From NCBI GenBank assembly GCA_016800925.1, contig JABCPU010000047.1, positions 124,001 to 188,000 of the forward strand: a DNA stretch of 64,000 nucleotides, written 5' to 3'. Positions 14,001 through 26,286 of this stretch are shown piece after piece. How positions within the stretch are numbered: the first letter of the stretch is position 1; every line of letters starts with the position of its first letter. This stretch comes from Suillus spraguei (lineage: Eukaryota > Basidiomycota > Agaricomycetes > Boletales > Suillaceae). Under the pieces are notes generated by a model. It had not been told where the DNA came from. It saw only the letters and a list, made by a program, of their open reading frames with translations, and made no database searches. A program made the position numbers and the translations under genes.

Positions 14001-17000
14001 CTTGTAGACAGACCGCGAATAGGCAAAGGTAGGTGTCTGCTCCGCATCTTGGCACAAGAATGTACACAAATTCTTGACGATTTTGTCGGGTGGCTGCGTA
14101 ATATTGTGTTGGAAGCAGAAGTCGATGAATAGTGCCACTGCTACGGCTGAGCGGGTCTGGAGATCTAAATTTTCCTCGTTCTGAAACAAAGTAAGCTTTT
14201 CTTCTTGTAAACGAGAGTTAACGATCAACATACTTTGATGCCGTTCATAATTCCCTTGACCACAGGACTAACTTTATCTGGGGTACTCCGGAACGCAACG
14301 AAGGCAGCTGCAAAAGCCGCTGAAACACGAGTATCGTGTTGTGCCTTAACCTCAGAGTATTGTTCGATGCTGATTACAACCTTCTGTCTCTTCTCGGCAA
14401 TAACTCCCAATTCGCGCTTCTTCGTACGCCCAAGGCTGTCCTTCAATTTCGTGTACATAGGACCAACCGCTTCTTCTGCAGTCTCGATGGTAAAACTGTT
14501 CGGTTTTGTGCCAGTGATATCAATCTCGTCACCAAGATGCGGAATCAAGGAGATGGGAATCTTGCAATCAGTTGCGAAGCAACGAAGGAGCGCGGCACAT
14601 TCCGAGTGGATGCGGTGTAGCGTGAACGCCATCTCGTGATATGCGATCGGAGGCGTGCCCTGCAACCAAGCCAAACACATCGTGCTGAGCTCTGCTGCAA
14701 GAGGAAACGTCTCGATGATGAGTGCAGTAGGAGACGTTGCATCATATGCGCGGGCCCATTCCTCTGACACGAGGGCGGCCAAGAATTTCTGAAGCATGCT
14801 GGTTGACTGCAAGTAATGCACAAGTATGGGTTGGAAAAGCTCGTCGATGGACTGCAAATAAATCATCATTAAAAAAAAATCGACAAGCTGAAAACGAAGC
14901 ACCTTGGGAGGCCAATAAATCATTAAATACGCCATGGAGGTAGCCGCTGCGATGCGAGCCTGTATGATTACCTCCGCACTGACCAATGATAGATCCTGGG
15001 CAAGCATGTTCTTGTCAACATTATGTCTCTCCAGGGGGCCTGTGTCACTCTCGTCTTCCGTGAAGGCAGGGTAATGAAACGTCGAGCAATCGATAGGAGC
15101 GCCAAGCGGCGTCATCATGGTCGAGTACCAATCAAGAACGGTTTGCTGCTTCACCAACTTCTTCATCCATCCAGGCACATCCGCTACGACCTCAAGCGCC
15201 GTCCGCCATGCTGTCAAAGTGATAGCGCGAATATCTGCCCGTTCTTCTACAACCAAATTCTGGAAAAGAAGGCGAAGGAATGGCGTGACAATCCATTCGC
15301 GGGGAAGAGAAGTTACGGTCATGAAGGAAAGCAAAGTCTTGACTACGGCAAGACGAACATTGGGGATCGTATGTCGGAAGAATGGAAAGAGTGTGGGTGC
15401 CAATTCCGTGAGCGGGAGACTAGCCAGGACTATTAGATATGACCGAGAACAAGTAAAAAAAAACCTTACGATACGCTAACTTGTGCAAGGATATCAATGA
15501 CCTTGCTATAAGTTACGAGTTTACCTATCGCCCGTGAGTACTACCCTGTAAGACAATAATTAGAATCTTACCCAATAAATCCATCACTGCGCCAACACTT
15601 GAGCTCAGGTCATCCTTCATGTCGCGTAGGCAGTTCCAGAGAACCAAAAGCACTCTATCCAGAGATTCTGGAAGCTGTTCGACAAGATGACCCGCAACTG
15701 GAAGCAAACAAGATGCGGCGACAGCACGAACATCATCATCAGGATCACTGAGACTGCATGGACAGATGTCAGGAAGGTGACCGTGAATACTGTGTAACGA
15801 CACACTGACCCGAGCACTGCAGCATCGACGACGCCCTGCAGAATCTCTTTTCCTGTATCACCAGCTGTCTCAAAAAGATCACTTCGTACGGCAACTTCGT
15901 ACTTGATACCAAGAAGACCTGCGTGTCGGACCTCCCATACATGACTGCCGTCGCCTTTCTTGCTCTTGGTGGGTTGGTGCCCCAACGGGAAGTCTTGTCG
16001 GATCATCTGTAATAGTATAGAATGGACGTGCTTCACGGATTGCTGAGGCATGTGTAGTAGTAGAGATGCAAGTGTTTGTGATACTGTCTCACGAACAGGT
16101 GCAACAACCTAGAGTGGACTCAGGACGTGTGCTACGCTTAAGTATATGAAGAAAAAAGACGAACCTGATCAGAGACGAAGTCCCCAAAACGGTCAAGGAC
16201 AAAAATGCACAAAAGTTTTGCAGCTAAGTCGTTACACCAACGCTCATGCGCAAGGGAATTTTCCTCCGCGGATAAAGCGTCTAAACACCATCGTCAAGAA
16301 CAAGCTCAATGCAATCAAGAACAACAAGTGTTACCCTTCATGCCACCCGATGATCCTTGGACCTTGAGCAACTCGCGCAAAGCCATAGCAGCACCATGTC
16401 TCGATTCCCAATTTGCAGAGAACAAGTCGACCTCTAGGAGGGCTACAATGCCCTGCCACACCCAAGCTCCTGGGATGACCTCCAGTGCATGTGATTGTTG
16501 GGCTGCTTTCGGGGACACAGCGCCACCCTTTGAAGGATCTATGATGACCTTCTCTTGAATGAATGATTTGACAGTGTCAACAGGGCTATCTAATCGCGAT
16601 CTTGGTGCATCCTGCGGTTCGGCTGACACTAGCCGTGCCCTGAGCAATTAAGACAGTGAGATACATAGGGAACTGTTGTTGCAATCGGACCTACTTATTT
16701 GATGGCCCTGCAGGAGTTGCGTTGTACTTGGCGCCGCTAGGGGGTGGAGGGGGTGCCGTAACAAAGGCAGAGTTGCCTGGTTTCCGTTTCCGTTTCAGGC
16801 GGTTACGTTCGCGTGCTGAAAGTCCATTAAGACACTCTCCTTCTGTTACGGGTGACGACGCAGCAGGCGTGGTGCTCTTTGGGCGAGATAGTGATGGAGG
16901 TGGCGACCGTTCGCGTTTCACCGTAGTCTCGACGTCCATAGGAGAGTCTAAGGGGGTGGCGGTGTCCTCTCTCTTAGGGTGAATTTCGTTGTCATGATCA

Positions 17001-17681
17001 GTTTCAGTCTCCCCTTCGATAGCAAGCTCCTTGTCCAAGTCCATGTCATCTGCAGCACCCACACTTTCAAGGAAGTCGAGACCCAGCCGACCCATGGCTT
17101 CCTTACGGGCTCTCCTGACTTCTGCCGCGTTTGCAAGGATGCCCGTTGGCTTTGAAAACTCTTTGCCGGATGATGCAAGAAGCAATACGCCTTTCTGCAT
17201 GAGTTCTTGTACAGAAAATGCAGGAAAATCGGGGGGAAATGTATCTAGATCTGAGGAGGGCTTGACGTCTATAGCTTGTGGCTGCCATACTGGCACAAGG
17301 GAGAATATTTGTGAGAGTGCATTCGATGCGGCCGACCTTGTTTCATGACTCTTTGAATGCAAATAAGGTAAAATCTGACCAAGCGAAAATTAGCATGAAG
17401 TACAAGGTGGAACACGCTATACGGACTCGAGCCACGACGGCCATTAACTCAGACCATGCTGAGGAGTCCCCGATAGAGACATGGTGACGAGTTGATTTAA
17501 TATCATCCTGAACTGCAACATCACTGATTACACTTTTGGCTGCAAGTTGGGCAAGTTGTTTGGCTGCTGTATTCCTCACGGAGGACGAAGATCCTGTATC
17601 AAGAAGAAGGAGGAGCCTGTCCAACCTGGAAGCAGCATTAGATTATTCGTGCTGCGGACGAGAAGCGTACCTCGAAGTCAT
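11045..17681 (-). CDS. MOT1: Snf2-family TBP-removing ATPase Mot1/BTAF1
   Basis: Mot1 uses ATP to strip TATA-binding protein from DNA and redistribute it among promoters. The start ATG at 17679-17681 splices over a short intron to LDRLLLLLDTGSSSSVRNTA, the signature Mot1 N-terminal HEAT repeat. Further HEAT repeats run to about 13,200 (for example YLHSKSHETRSAASNALSQI near 17,340). The Snf2 motor is at the C-terminus: motif I DMGLGKTLQSICILAG (about 12,840-12,880), DEGH box in CILDEGHVIKNAKT (about 12,540), motif III LILSGTPIQNNVLELW, motif V GLGLTLTGADTVIFVEHDWN and motif VI AMDRAHRIGQKKVVNVYRL (about 11,410-11,470). It ends DLSSFMGSLGMQ with TGA at 11,045-11,047. The length fits the family, about 1,850-1,950 residues. 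The acidic, basic-patch segment near 16,760-17,060 contains KRKRKP-type nuclear signals. No break was seen. Confidence 0.94.
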
Positions 17682-17979
17682 ATCCGAAAAAGGAATGCGG
17701 TCAACGCCGTTCGGCGCGGGCCGGATGCAATGGATTACTTTGAGAGGAAATGATCGTCTGGGGAATTTTCTCACGGCCGCTCCTTCCCCGTTGTCCTTTT
17801 TATCTTCAGCCACGCGTGACGGAAAATGATTTCTGTCACGTAAATGTTCGCGTGTTTGTGACACTTCGATGTCTTTCACACGTGGAGTGTTGAAGTCCGC
17901 AGAGCAGAACGCTCATGTAGCCGCCGCCAGCCTACACCCATCTTTATCTCTTAATTTTGTTTGCAGATTGCTAACTCAC
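17682..17979. promoter_or_regulatory. Divergent promoter region between MOT1 and the KDM8-like gene
   Basis: 298 bp separate the two start codons, which point away from each other. A pyrimidine-rich stretch (about 17,930-17,965) precedes the KDM8-like start, common in fungal promoters. No clear TATA box is seen, in contrast to the HAT1/GLR1 pair. Confidence 0.45.
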
Positions 17980-19476
17980 ATGAGTACTAGTCTTGACCAA
18001 CTCCTGGCAGAGTTGAGTGACGAAAGTCACCCGTGCACAGTTGGTAAGCTTCATTCTTAGAAAAGAAGTCAAAATTAACCAATTTTCCTGGTCCCGATCA
18101 CAATTAGACTTACGGCGTTGTGGTTCGGCTTATTTCGAGTTTTACACAGCGGCTCGTTCTAACGTCCACTCCCGGACATCAATGAAACCTTTCATCGATA
18201 GGGCGTATCAAGAAATGAGCCGCTTACCGCCATCCGAGTCCCTTTGCTGGCGAAGGCTATACACAGACGCCTGCCTCTTATGTGCTATATCTGATGTTTC
18301 TGATTTGGTACTACAGGATGATGCAGCAGCTTCAGAAGCTGTTGCTGTCTTGGATCGTGCTATCATTATAGCAGGCGCTCCTGGCAGATTGGATTCTATC
18401 CATCAGCTCATCAAAGATATCCAAGAAAAGCATCTAACGCTAAAACCACTCAAAGCTTCTTCCGGCCACAAACAACCTCCGACACAGATGTACCACTCCA
18501 GCGTTTTTTCCCTCAGTATTCCTTCCATTCACCCCCCACCAAATGCCTTCGGGAGGCAGTGGTCACAAAAGCCATTTGTACTCCGACGTCATGGTTACCT
18601 ACAAGGTTGGAAGGCCCTAAGTTTGTGGGCGTCGATTGACTATCTCCGTTCCGTGGCGGGTCCTGGTCGTCTTGTACCTGTCGAAGTCGGGAAAGACTAC
18701 AGGACTGAGGAATGGACCCAAAGGCTGATGAGCTGGGACTATTTTCTGCAGTCCCTCGACTTTCCTGAACACCCAGCTCAAGCCCAGAATGAGGTGTTAT
18801 ACCTTGCACAACATAACCTCTTCATGCAATTCCCGGCCCTTGAAGGGGACATTGGTATTCCAGAATACGTTTATGCGTGCCCTGATCCCCCATCTTGTTA
18901 CCCTGCTTACAAACCTCCGGGAAATACGGATGGGCTGATCATCAATGCATGGCTCGGCCCAAGGGGTACCATCTCTCCGGCCCATACTGTGAGTCCTTTA
19001 AAATTAAATGCCCTGTCTATGCACGAGTCTACTGATGTTACATATCTGATAGGACCCCTTCTTTAATTGTTATGGTGAATGCCTTCTTTGCGCGCTATTT
19101 TACTTGTATATCATATTAAAATCTTCTCGCATTAGCTCAAGTAGTCGGTCGCAAGACCGTTTGGCTTGCACCGCCTGATATTTCCGATCTAATGTGCCCG
19201 TTCGATACATTATCTGATACCGCTGATAAATCTTGCAATCCGGCGGCCAACATTACGGAGCCGTCAATGTGCAATACATCTCGGGTGGATGTGTTTCCTG
19301 ATTCCCCGGAGGTAGAGCAGGCGTCGCGTGATGCTTTCCCTGATTTTTGGAAAGAGGTGCCGCAGAAAGCTATGTGCATGACCTTGGCCCCCGGTGATGT
19401 ACTATTTTTTCCTCCCGGATGGTGGCATGCAATGCGGAGCGAAGAGACGAGTTTTTCTGTTTCGATGTGGTTTTAG
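17980..19476 (+). CDS. KDM8: JmjC-domain 2-oxoglutarate oxygenase, KDM8/JMJD5-like
   Basis: KDM8/JMJD5 proteins are Fe(II)/2-oxoglutarate oxygenases; animal members hydroxylate arginine residues, and demethylase or protease roles are debated. The ATG at 17980 gives MSTSLDQLLAELSDESHPCT, then a helical N-terminal region (about 18,110-18,480). The family-typical block YLRSVAGPGRLVPVEVGKDY and RTEEWTQRLMSWDYFLQSLD lies at about 18,630-18,760. The first metal pair is H-T-D, with PAHT ending one exon and DPFFNCY opening the next (about 18,980-19,070). The 2OG-binding Lys follows in VVGRKTVWLAPP. The distal metal His is in FFPPGWWHAMRSEETSFSVS (about 19,408-19,465), followed by MWF and TAG at 19,474-19,476. 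All three metal ligands are present. An alternative assignment would be another JmjC-only hydroxylase, but the VPVEVG block favours KDM8. Confidence 0.85.
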
Positions 19477-19733
19477 TTGTGGTTTTATGATGCTGTTGTG
19501 TATGTATATACGTTGATGGTGACCAATAAATGAGCAATGCGAAAATCGGAGAATGAGATCTGCTGTTGTCCACTGTGAAAACCTCGGATAGACCGCGTGG
19601 GTGTACAGCATTTATTGGACCGGATGGTACCGACTGGTTCAGAATAACCATTGTTGGGAACAATATTATTTGTTCAACGCCCTAGGAAGCCCAGCTGACT
19701 GTCGACCTTGCTCCTCTTGCTCTATCCTCTAAA

Positions 19734-22700
19734 TGTCAGTCTCGGACGCTGACCGTGCTGCTGGGCGCACGTCTCCATTCCCGGGTACTAGCAGACATGG
19801 CGCTTTATCTCCTTTGCTCTCTGCTTCACTAACGGAAGAACACATTGCGGAAGCACTTCGACAGTCATCCGACAATGGCGCTACCCTTGATCTCACACAC
19901 AGGAACCTGACAGATGTGGGTGAGGATGGTGCAAAGCACCTGGCAACTATGGGTAGGAACGACTCCCTCGATGACGAGAGTTCAGTATTCAGGTACGTTG
20001 CTGCGACGCGTTGTTACCGCAACTTCACATTACCGACTACTTTAGGATTGCATTGGGGTACAATCGTCTTGCTACACTCCCTACTGCGTTCGCCCTACTA
20101 TCTCGGTTGAGATATTTAAATTTGCAGAACAACAGTTTCACTTCTTTCCCCGATGTTGTGAGTAGTCTTGAAGTTCACGCGTCAAACGGTTGCTGAACGT
20201 GACACAGTTGACAGTCATGCCATCCTTAGAGATTCTGGACATCAGTCGAAACAAAATTAAAAGACTACCGGGTCAATCAGGCTCCCTGATCAACTTGAGG
20301 GTACGTCCCGCGGTCCTGTACTTCCTCTTAGTGCCAAACGTGCCCTTGTCAGGTTTTCTGCTTGTCACGCAACAAAATAACTCGCATCCCGGGGTACTTT
20401 GCAGACTTTCGTGAACTGGACGTCTTGAAGGTGGACCATAATCCCATAGAGTGGCCGCCAACGTATGTCATGAAAACATCAGATGGGGGAAGGGAGTGGA
20501 TAGCATTCATGCAGAAGTGGATGAGAAATAATTCTCGGCCTCGTTTGGACGTAAAACAGCCCAGCGTTGACTCGTTCCTGAGTGCGAATACTGCTTTAGA
20601 CAACTCTATGTAGGGATCAAGTCTCTATCATACTTAAATGCCAACTGACGTACTTACAGTGAAGACCAAATACAGTCCTGGTCTCATATGCAGGAGGATT
20701 CAGATCCAGGTGTTACGCCCCATGCTCGTTCTTTCTCCATCGACGCCAACTTTTCTCCCATTCCGGGACCTACAAAGCCGACATCGCCGCGTTTCGACCG
20801 CCCACCACCTCTACGCCTGGGGACGCTTCCTCCATTCAAAGTTCCACCTCGATCAATGACCATCGGGAGCTACCTGCCTACTCCTGCTGAGTCCGTGTCT
20901 TCTACAGATGATGACAGTACAGCCGTGCCAGAGGGTCCACATCATGGCCGCAATGCATCATTTACTAGCTCAACTCGCGACCGCCGTCCAGCTCTGTTCG
21001 GAAAGAAGAGTCTGCCCGATCTTCGTGCAGCCAATATGGATGATGGTGTCAACAAACTGACTATCAGGGGGGCAAGCAAAGGAGCCCTCGTACCTGATCT
21101 GCTGTCGCGGGACGAGTTTTCCATGCCTTCACCTCTCTCACACCGTCAAGACTCATCATCATCTTCTGATGGTTCCTCGCATTTCCAAAGCAGAAAGGCA
21201 TATGCTCAAACACCTCCTACATCTGCATCTCCAACCTCTGGTGATGTTCTTCGGCCAGTTCCCGAAGTCGAACGCCATGCATACTTCAAGCGCCTCTCGG
21301 CGCTTCCTGCCACAGCCATGACCAACAATCTCTCATCCTCCCTACGCTCCCTTGTAGAATGTGCACGGTCGCTGTTCTTCGCTGTTTCACAGGTGCATCA
21401 GGCACTTTCGCACTACATCACTTATACCAACGACCGACAACTCTCCTCTGTGCTGAAGAAAGTCACCGACCCTGCGTATACTTATATGATGCAGTTGAAT
21501 GGTGCCCTCGATCGGTTTGATGCAATTTGCAAGAAAACAACGCCGCCTCCTTCACTTTGCCGAGCGCTTGTGGAGAGTAGTAGAGATACCGCAGCCATGT
21601 TTGGTAAAGCTATTGCGATGATGTCACTGCAGTTGAACATTCTTGCGTCTAAAGATGATGACCGATATATGCGGTCATTGGTGCTCATCTTTTATGGCGC
21701 CATGGCCGAGATATCAAGTGCATGGCAGTCGATGGTTCCACACATTGAAGCTATCAAACCTCACCTTTCGGATCGCCGGCGACATCACATAGTGAAGCCC
21801 CAACCAGTCCCGAATACTAGTCCCGAACCTTTTCCTTCTTCAGCACCACCGTCGTACTCCCCGTTCAACGCGCCGCCACCGCCGCATGGTGTTCCAATTG
21901 CCAGATCACGGCCTACGCAATCCCTTGGTAGAGCAAGAACTACGCGGCGCCATGCTGGGTCGTTCAGCTCAAAAGACGTGGAGATCGGTAAATCCTTGCC
22001 ATCATACGACTTGCCAGTGCCATTTTTCGCAGTAAACTCCCTGACAACAACGCTTCGAGCAGGACAACGTCACCCGGCACTACCGCTTTCAGCATCGACA
22101 TCGAGTCTGACTCCCTCGTCGATGAATTCTAGTACGCCTTGGACGTCATTGGTATCTGAGCAGCACTCCCGACAAGCGTCTCAAACATCATTGACGCTAT
22201 CAGCTGCGCCTCCATCACCTCATATGCCTGCCCGACGTCCAACACTTGACATACCTCCTTCACGGACGCTCGTCGACAAAGACGCCCTCGACGCAATGGA
22301 AGTGGCGGTAGAGGCAGCACCCGCAGTATGGGAGATGATAAAAGAGATCGTGGACAATTTGTCTGAGGGAGTTGAAGAATTCCGCAACACGCTGCTTAAG
22401 GCTAAATCCATCACTGAGCGCTTGCGTATTAATATAAACGCAATGCGGTGCGGAGACCCAGGGGCTGACAGAAAAGGGCTCCGCGAGGATGCACACGTGT
22501 TCGTCAAGGTGATTCATCCCTCTAAATGTCTTGTCTAGGTTCATTCCTGTGGTGATCCACTTATCTTTTCAATTTCATCGGGGTCATGTGTGATGCTGAC
22601 TATCGCAATTTAAATTATTTCTACAGATTGTAGTCAAATTATCAAATCTGGTGAAAACGCACGGCACGTCCCATGCCGTATTCTCAGATCTTTTAGGCAA

Positions 22701-22991
22701 GATGTTGGCGTTGACAAATGCCACGCAGGAGTTTGTGATGCTCCTGCACGTCTCGTCATTCTCGCCGTCATCGACCCCACGACTACATTCTCCCATGACT
22801 GCGATCTTGGCGCCATCCGCAGTCGGACTGATTGCCGAGGATGGACGGTTAGGCGCAAATTTATCCAGAAGCCGCAGTTCCACGCAGCCGAAGACATTAA
22901 AATTGTTTGGTCACATAACAGCCCCTCGGAGCGCTCTTCCAAACCAGTCCTTCAATATCCCTCGTATGCGAGACACGAGTGATGAAGGCTG
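19734..22991 (+). CDS. SOG2: Leucine-rich-repeat SOG2-like protein, RAM signalling
   Basis: Sog2 is the LRR component of the RAM network, which activates the Ndr kinase Cbk1 for polarity and cell separation. The start at 19,734 gives MSVSDADRAAGRTSPFPGTS. Leucine-rich repeats lie at about 20,040-20,460: IALGYNRLATLPTAFALLSR, LRYLNLQNNSFTSFPDV, LEILDISRNKIKRLP and LSRNKITRIPGYFADFRELD. A Ser/Pro-rich disordered stretch follows. The Sog2 domain begins near 21,330 (SLRSLVECARSLFFAVSQVH) and includes YMMQLNGALDRFDAICKK and MSLQLNILASKDDDRYMRSL. A further helical block EVAVEAAPAVWEMIKEIVDN lies at about 22,300-22,360. The final exon after an intron ends RMRDTSDEG and TGA at 22,989-22,991. I verified the junction around 20,609-20,660 (frame kept). 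Assignment rests on the LRR plus Sog2 domain combination. Confidence 0.85.
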
Positions 22992-23322
22992 AGCCCTGGT
23001 GGTTTTAATTAATTGTTGTTCACGACTCACCCTCACGACGCATGGCGCATACCTGCAGTTATTGTAGCATCATCATACCAATATCTCACATTACATATTC
23101 GACTAGTATTCTTTCTTGCTTTCAAAATTCCATGCCTATATTATGCTGGATCCTACATGAAGGTGATGTGTATGCGAAATAAGAGTCCCCAAACATAAGA
23201 TCTATCAGAGCGCCAAAATAATGAGGGTCCGGATGTAATGGTAGATTCATGAGATAGTATCTTGTTTGCGCGTATAAACGAGTCATCGCCCCAGCTATAA
23301 TCACCCCATGTACATCTCCGTC
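22992..23322. other. Convergent spacer between SOG2 and PEP7
   Basis: The two flanking genes converge here, so it holds their 3' UTRs. AT-rich; nothing else seen. Confidence 0.4.
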
Positions 23323-25712
23323 TCACCGCACACCATCACCTAGCATACGATCGATTTCGGCTCTAATTTCGGCGAGGTTCGCCTTGAGCGTCTTCGCGTC
23401 TTCGAACTTGCGATGCGCCATCGCCTCGCTGACAAAGGATTCGAGGAGAGCCTCTTGTTCTAGAAGCGGTTGTAGTGTATGGGCGAGATCTGAATCTGGG
23501 TCCACAAGCGGTGTTTCGTAAGGCACAGGTGACGATGTTGAATCACGCTTCTTAGCCTTGGGCAGGGACTGCGCACCATGCTAGTTAGTCCGGAGTATCA
23601 AGGGAAACGTGTTTTACATGCCTGCAATGGGAACATATGCTTTTGCAAAAATAGATTCGCCCTATTGAGGACTGCAAGCTGTACGTGGTTCTGGGAAGAC
23701 CCTGTACTGCAAGGAATAGTATTTATCCGTTTGGCAAAAGCATCGTATTGGGCAAAGGCATCTAGGAGGCGCTTCCTTGCTGCGGACGCTTCTTTAGTTG
23801 GCTGGTCGTCATTGCTGAATCCAAAGGTGTCATTGTTAGTCTGTGCAGAATTGGAGCTCAGTCAATACGTGCCTCAGTGTGAGAAGCAAGTCCTGAAACT
23901 GCGGAATCGCATCCTCGATCTCTTTCTCGAGACTAATCAATGCCTATTTCCAAATTATTATTACCACACAAGCTCAATAGCTTCGGTAACCAACTTACAT
24001 CATAGAACCTTACGAACGGTGGCACGCTCGCCATCTCCTCCCAATACTGCTGTCGCGTGAGCACAGGTCTGCAGCTACGACATATCCTGACACCGCGGAG
24101 AAATTTCTCCTCCTCGCCGGCGCCCGCACGACGCACACCGTAATCAACGCCCTCCCCAACCTCCTCGATACGCCGCGTCTTGGCATCGACGATAAAGAGC
24201 ACTGAACAGGGGCTCTGGCGCTGGGGGAGCTTGGGAGGAAGACTACAGATAATGGTACCGCAGAGGCGACAATGGTGTTTACGGTTCGTAAGTGGGTGAA
24301 AAGACGCCCTGGAGGAACGTAAGTGATATTATTATGTTCGAACGGCAGTTGTTTTAGGAATGTAGACATGGAAAGGAATACATACATGCATAAAGGACAT
24401 TTTGATACGGCAGCATCATCCTGCCAAGGTGTTATCCGCTGCTCTGCAGCTGGAAAAGGAATTGTTTTGGTCAATTCTCAATTCAACGAAATGAGGGATG
24501 TCATATACCTCGAGTATCACCGGCGGAGCCCTGTATCATTTGGCTGTGCAATACCCCCTTCCACAGTTCACCCGCATCCATATTCTTTAGGTCAAGATTA
24601 AAAAACGATGAAGCCCTCCTCTTCTCCAGTCCCTTTCCATTAACACTGACCTCATCTTTCCTCGCACTCACGCCCTTCTCAACAGAATTTGAATTTTCCA
24701 CAGGGAAATGCAGAACGATAAGCTTTTCGAGTCTGCGCTCCAGCTTTGTCCGTTCGATCCGCCCCTCGTCAGCACGTTTCTTCCGGCGTTCAGCAAATTC
24801 ATCCGTACGGGGCCGGTACACACCCTTGGGCTGAAAGCCTGGACGGTAAGGCACTGCAGATCGTGCAGGGGTGGATGTACGTGTGTGTGCAGAGGAAGAT
24901 GCAGGTGCAGATGAAGTGGAGGGGAGGGAAGGAATTGACGGTGCAGGAGAGGCTGAACCTGAAGCGGCTGCTGATACTGGGGCTGATGACGAAGCTGGCG
25001 GTAGCGGTGCTGGTGTGGGTGTAGGTGAATAGACTTTCGGCTGTGGCAGGGGTGTAACCATCGAAGATGAGCGCGGGGGTGGACTGACGCTGTTTTGAGG
25101 AAAAGGCGAGTTGTCTCTTCGAAGTAAGACCGGCGGAGGTAGTTTACCACTATCTGATATCACTGATGTAACTGAGGTAACACGACTGTGCATCAAGGGT
25201 GAATGCGGTGCATCGAGTTGACGGCTGGATGTCGATGGTGCGGGAGAGTGGGTGATGGATGGGCGGAGAGGCGAAGCAAGCGGGGATTTCGCAGCGGGCG
25301 GACGGAGGCGCCTGAACCTGGATGGTTTTGGGGAGGCAGCAGGCAGCTTTGTTACGGAGGATGCAGGAGATAGAATTGGTAATTCAATTTCTTTGTCTTT
25401 TCCGTTTGTGCGTGGAACTGGCTCATCGGGTACGGGAGCCTGGACAGGATCTGGCAGTGCAACATCAATGCTTGCTGGGGAAGGCAACTCGGTAGTAGTC
25501 GGTGAGTCATTGACGGCCGGCGAGGAAGGAATATCCTTCGAATGTACGGTATCGACGCTGGGTGCTCGTGCTTTGTCTGTTACGACTGTAATGACACCTG
25601 GATACTCTGTGGAGACCTTTTCAGACTCAGACTCATAGTATTCGTGTGGACGAGTGAATGTAGGAGTTGGGATAGAAGGGGTGATAGACGTGATGCTCGA
25701 TGGGCGGGACAT
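23323..25712 (-). CDS. PEP7: FYVE zinc-finger, Rabenosyn-like endosomal tether
   Basis: Pep7/Vac1 binds PI3P, the Rab Vps21 and the SM protein Vps45 to drive vesicle fusion with the late Golgi/endosome. The ATG at 25,710-25,712 gives MSRPSSITSITPSIPTPTFT. The first 300 residues are Pro/Ser/Ala-rich and probably disordered. Then PYRPGFQPKGVYRPRTDEFA and RIERTKLERRLEKLIVLHFP (about 24,720-24,860), a conserved fungal Pep7 block. After an intron, ITPWQDDAAVSKCPLC begins the FYVE-type finger, with FHPLTNRKHHCRLCGTIICS (about 24,230-24,290) containing the PI3P-binding R+HHC core and VRICRSCRPVLTRQQYWEEM (about 24,020-24,095). The last exon (23,526-23,323) reads EALLESFVSEAMAHRKFEDA then LKANLAEIRAEIDRMLGDGV, a Rab-binding coiled coil. 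Long inserts between zinc ligands (the acidic VDAKTRRIEEVGEGVDYG region) are usual for fungal Pep7. Confidence 0.88.
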
Positions 25713-26286
25713 AGGTGGCGGGGAGATATTGGGAACCAGATGAATAGATGAGACTACTCGAGAATGTCGTTTGGACTTTTCACATTTAAATGAGAATGAA
25801 TGAGAATGAGAATTTAAGATGATCAACACACTTTGTATGCCTGATACGGGACATTAGGCGGTGAATCCATAGCTCAGCTGAGCAATTAAATATACAAAAT
25901 GCTCGCAAAGTGACTTGTAGTACGTCGGTGGGCACACCGTGCGTCCGAGTACCGTGAACAGCGAGGATGGTACACGAGGAAATCCAAGACGCCCGTCGGA
26001 ATGATAACGACCAAAATCAGAATCGTGAGCCCGTCAGGGCACTGGTTGTGCACACTGCAACGTGAGCGCCTTCTCACCGGCGTCCTCTACAGCAACCGCT
26101 CGCGCCTCACGCCAGCGTCACTCTCTCATTAAGGGCATTACATAATTGGAGATCATTGCTACTTGCTTTAGATTTTAGTGAATAGTAAAATGATACACTA
26201 ACAGCGGGGCTACATAGTACTACATAGAATGAGCAGCCAAAATAATACACCAAGATTGCGATAAGATACATTTCGTAATGACGGCC
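25713..26286. other. PEP7 promoter and cupredoxin 3' region
   Basis: Upstream of PEP7 and downstream of the cupredoxin gene would both be minus-strand transcription here. A short GAGAATGAAT repeat lies near 25,790-25,810 directly upstream of PEP7. No gene seen. Confidence 0.35.

Noticed and set aside
24668..25150. 160-residue His/Leu-rich minus-strand frame
   Set aside because: A shadow of the Pro/Ser-rich PEP7 coding frame.
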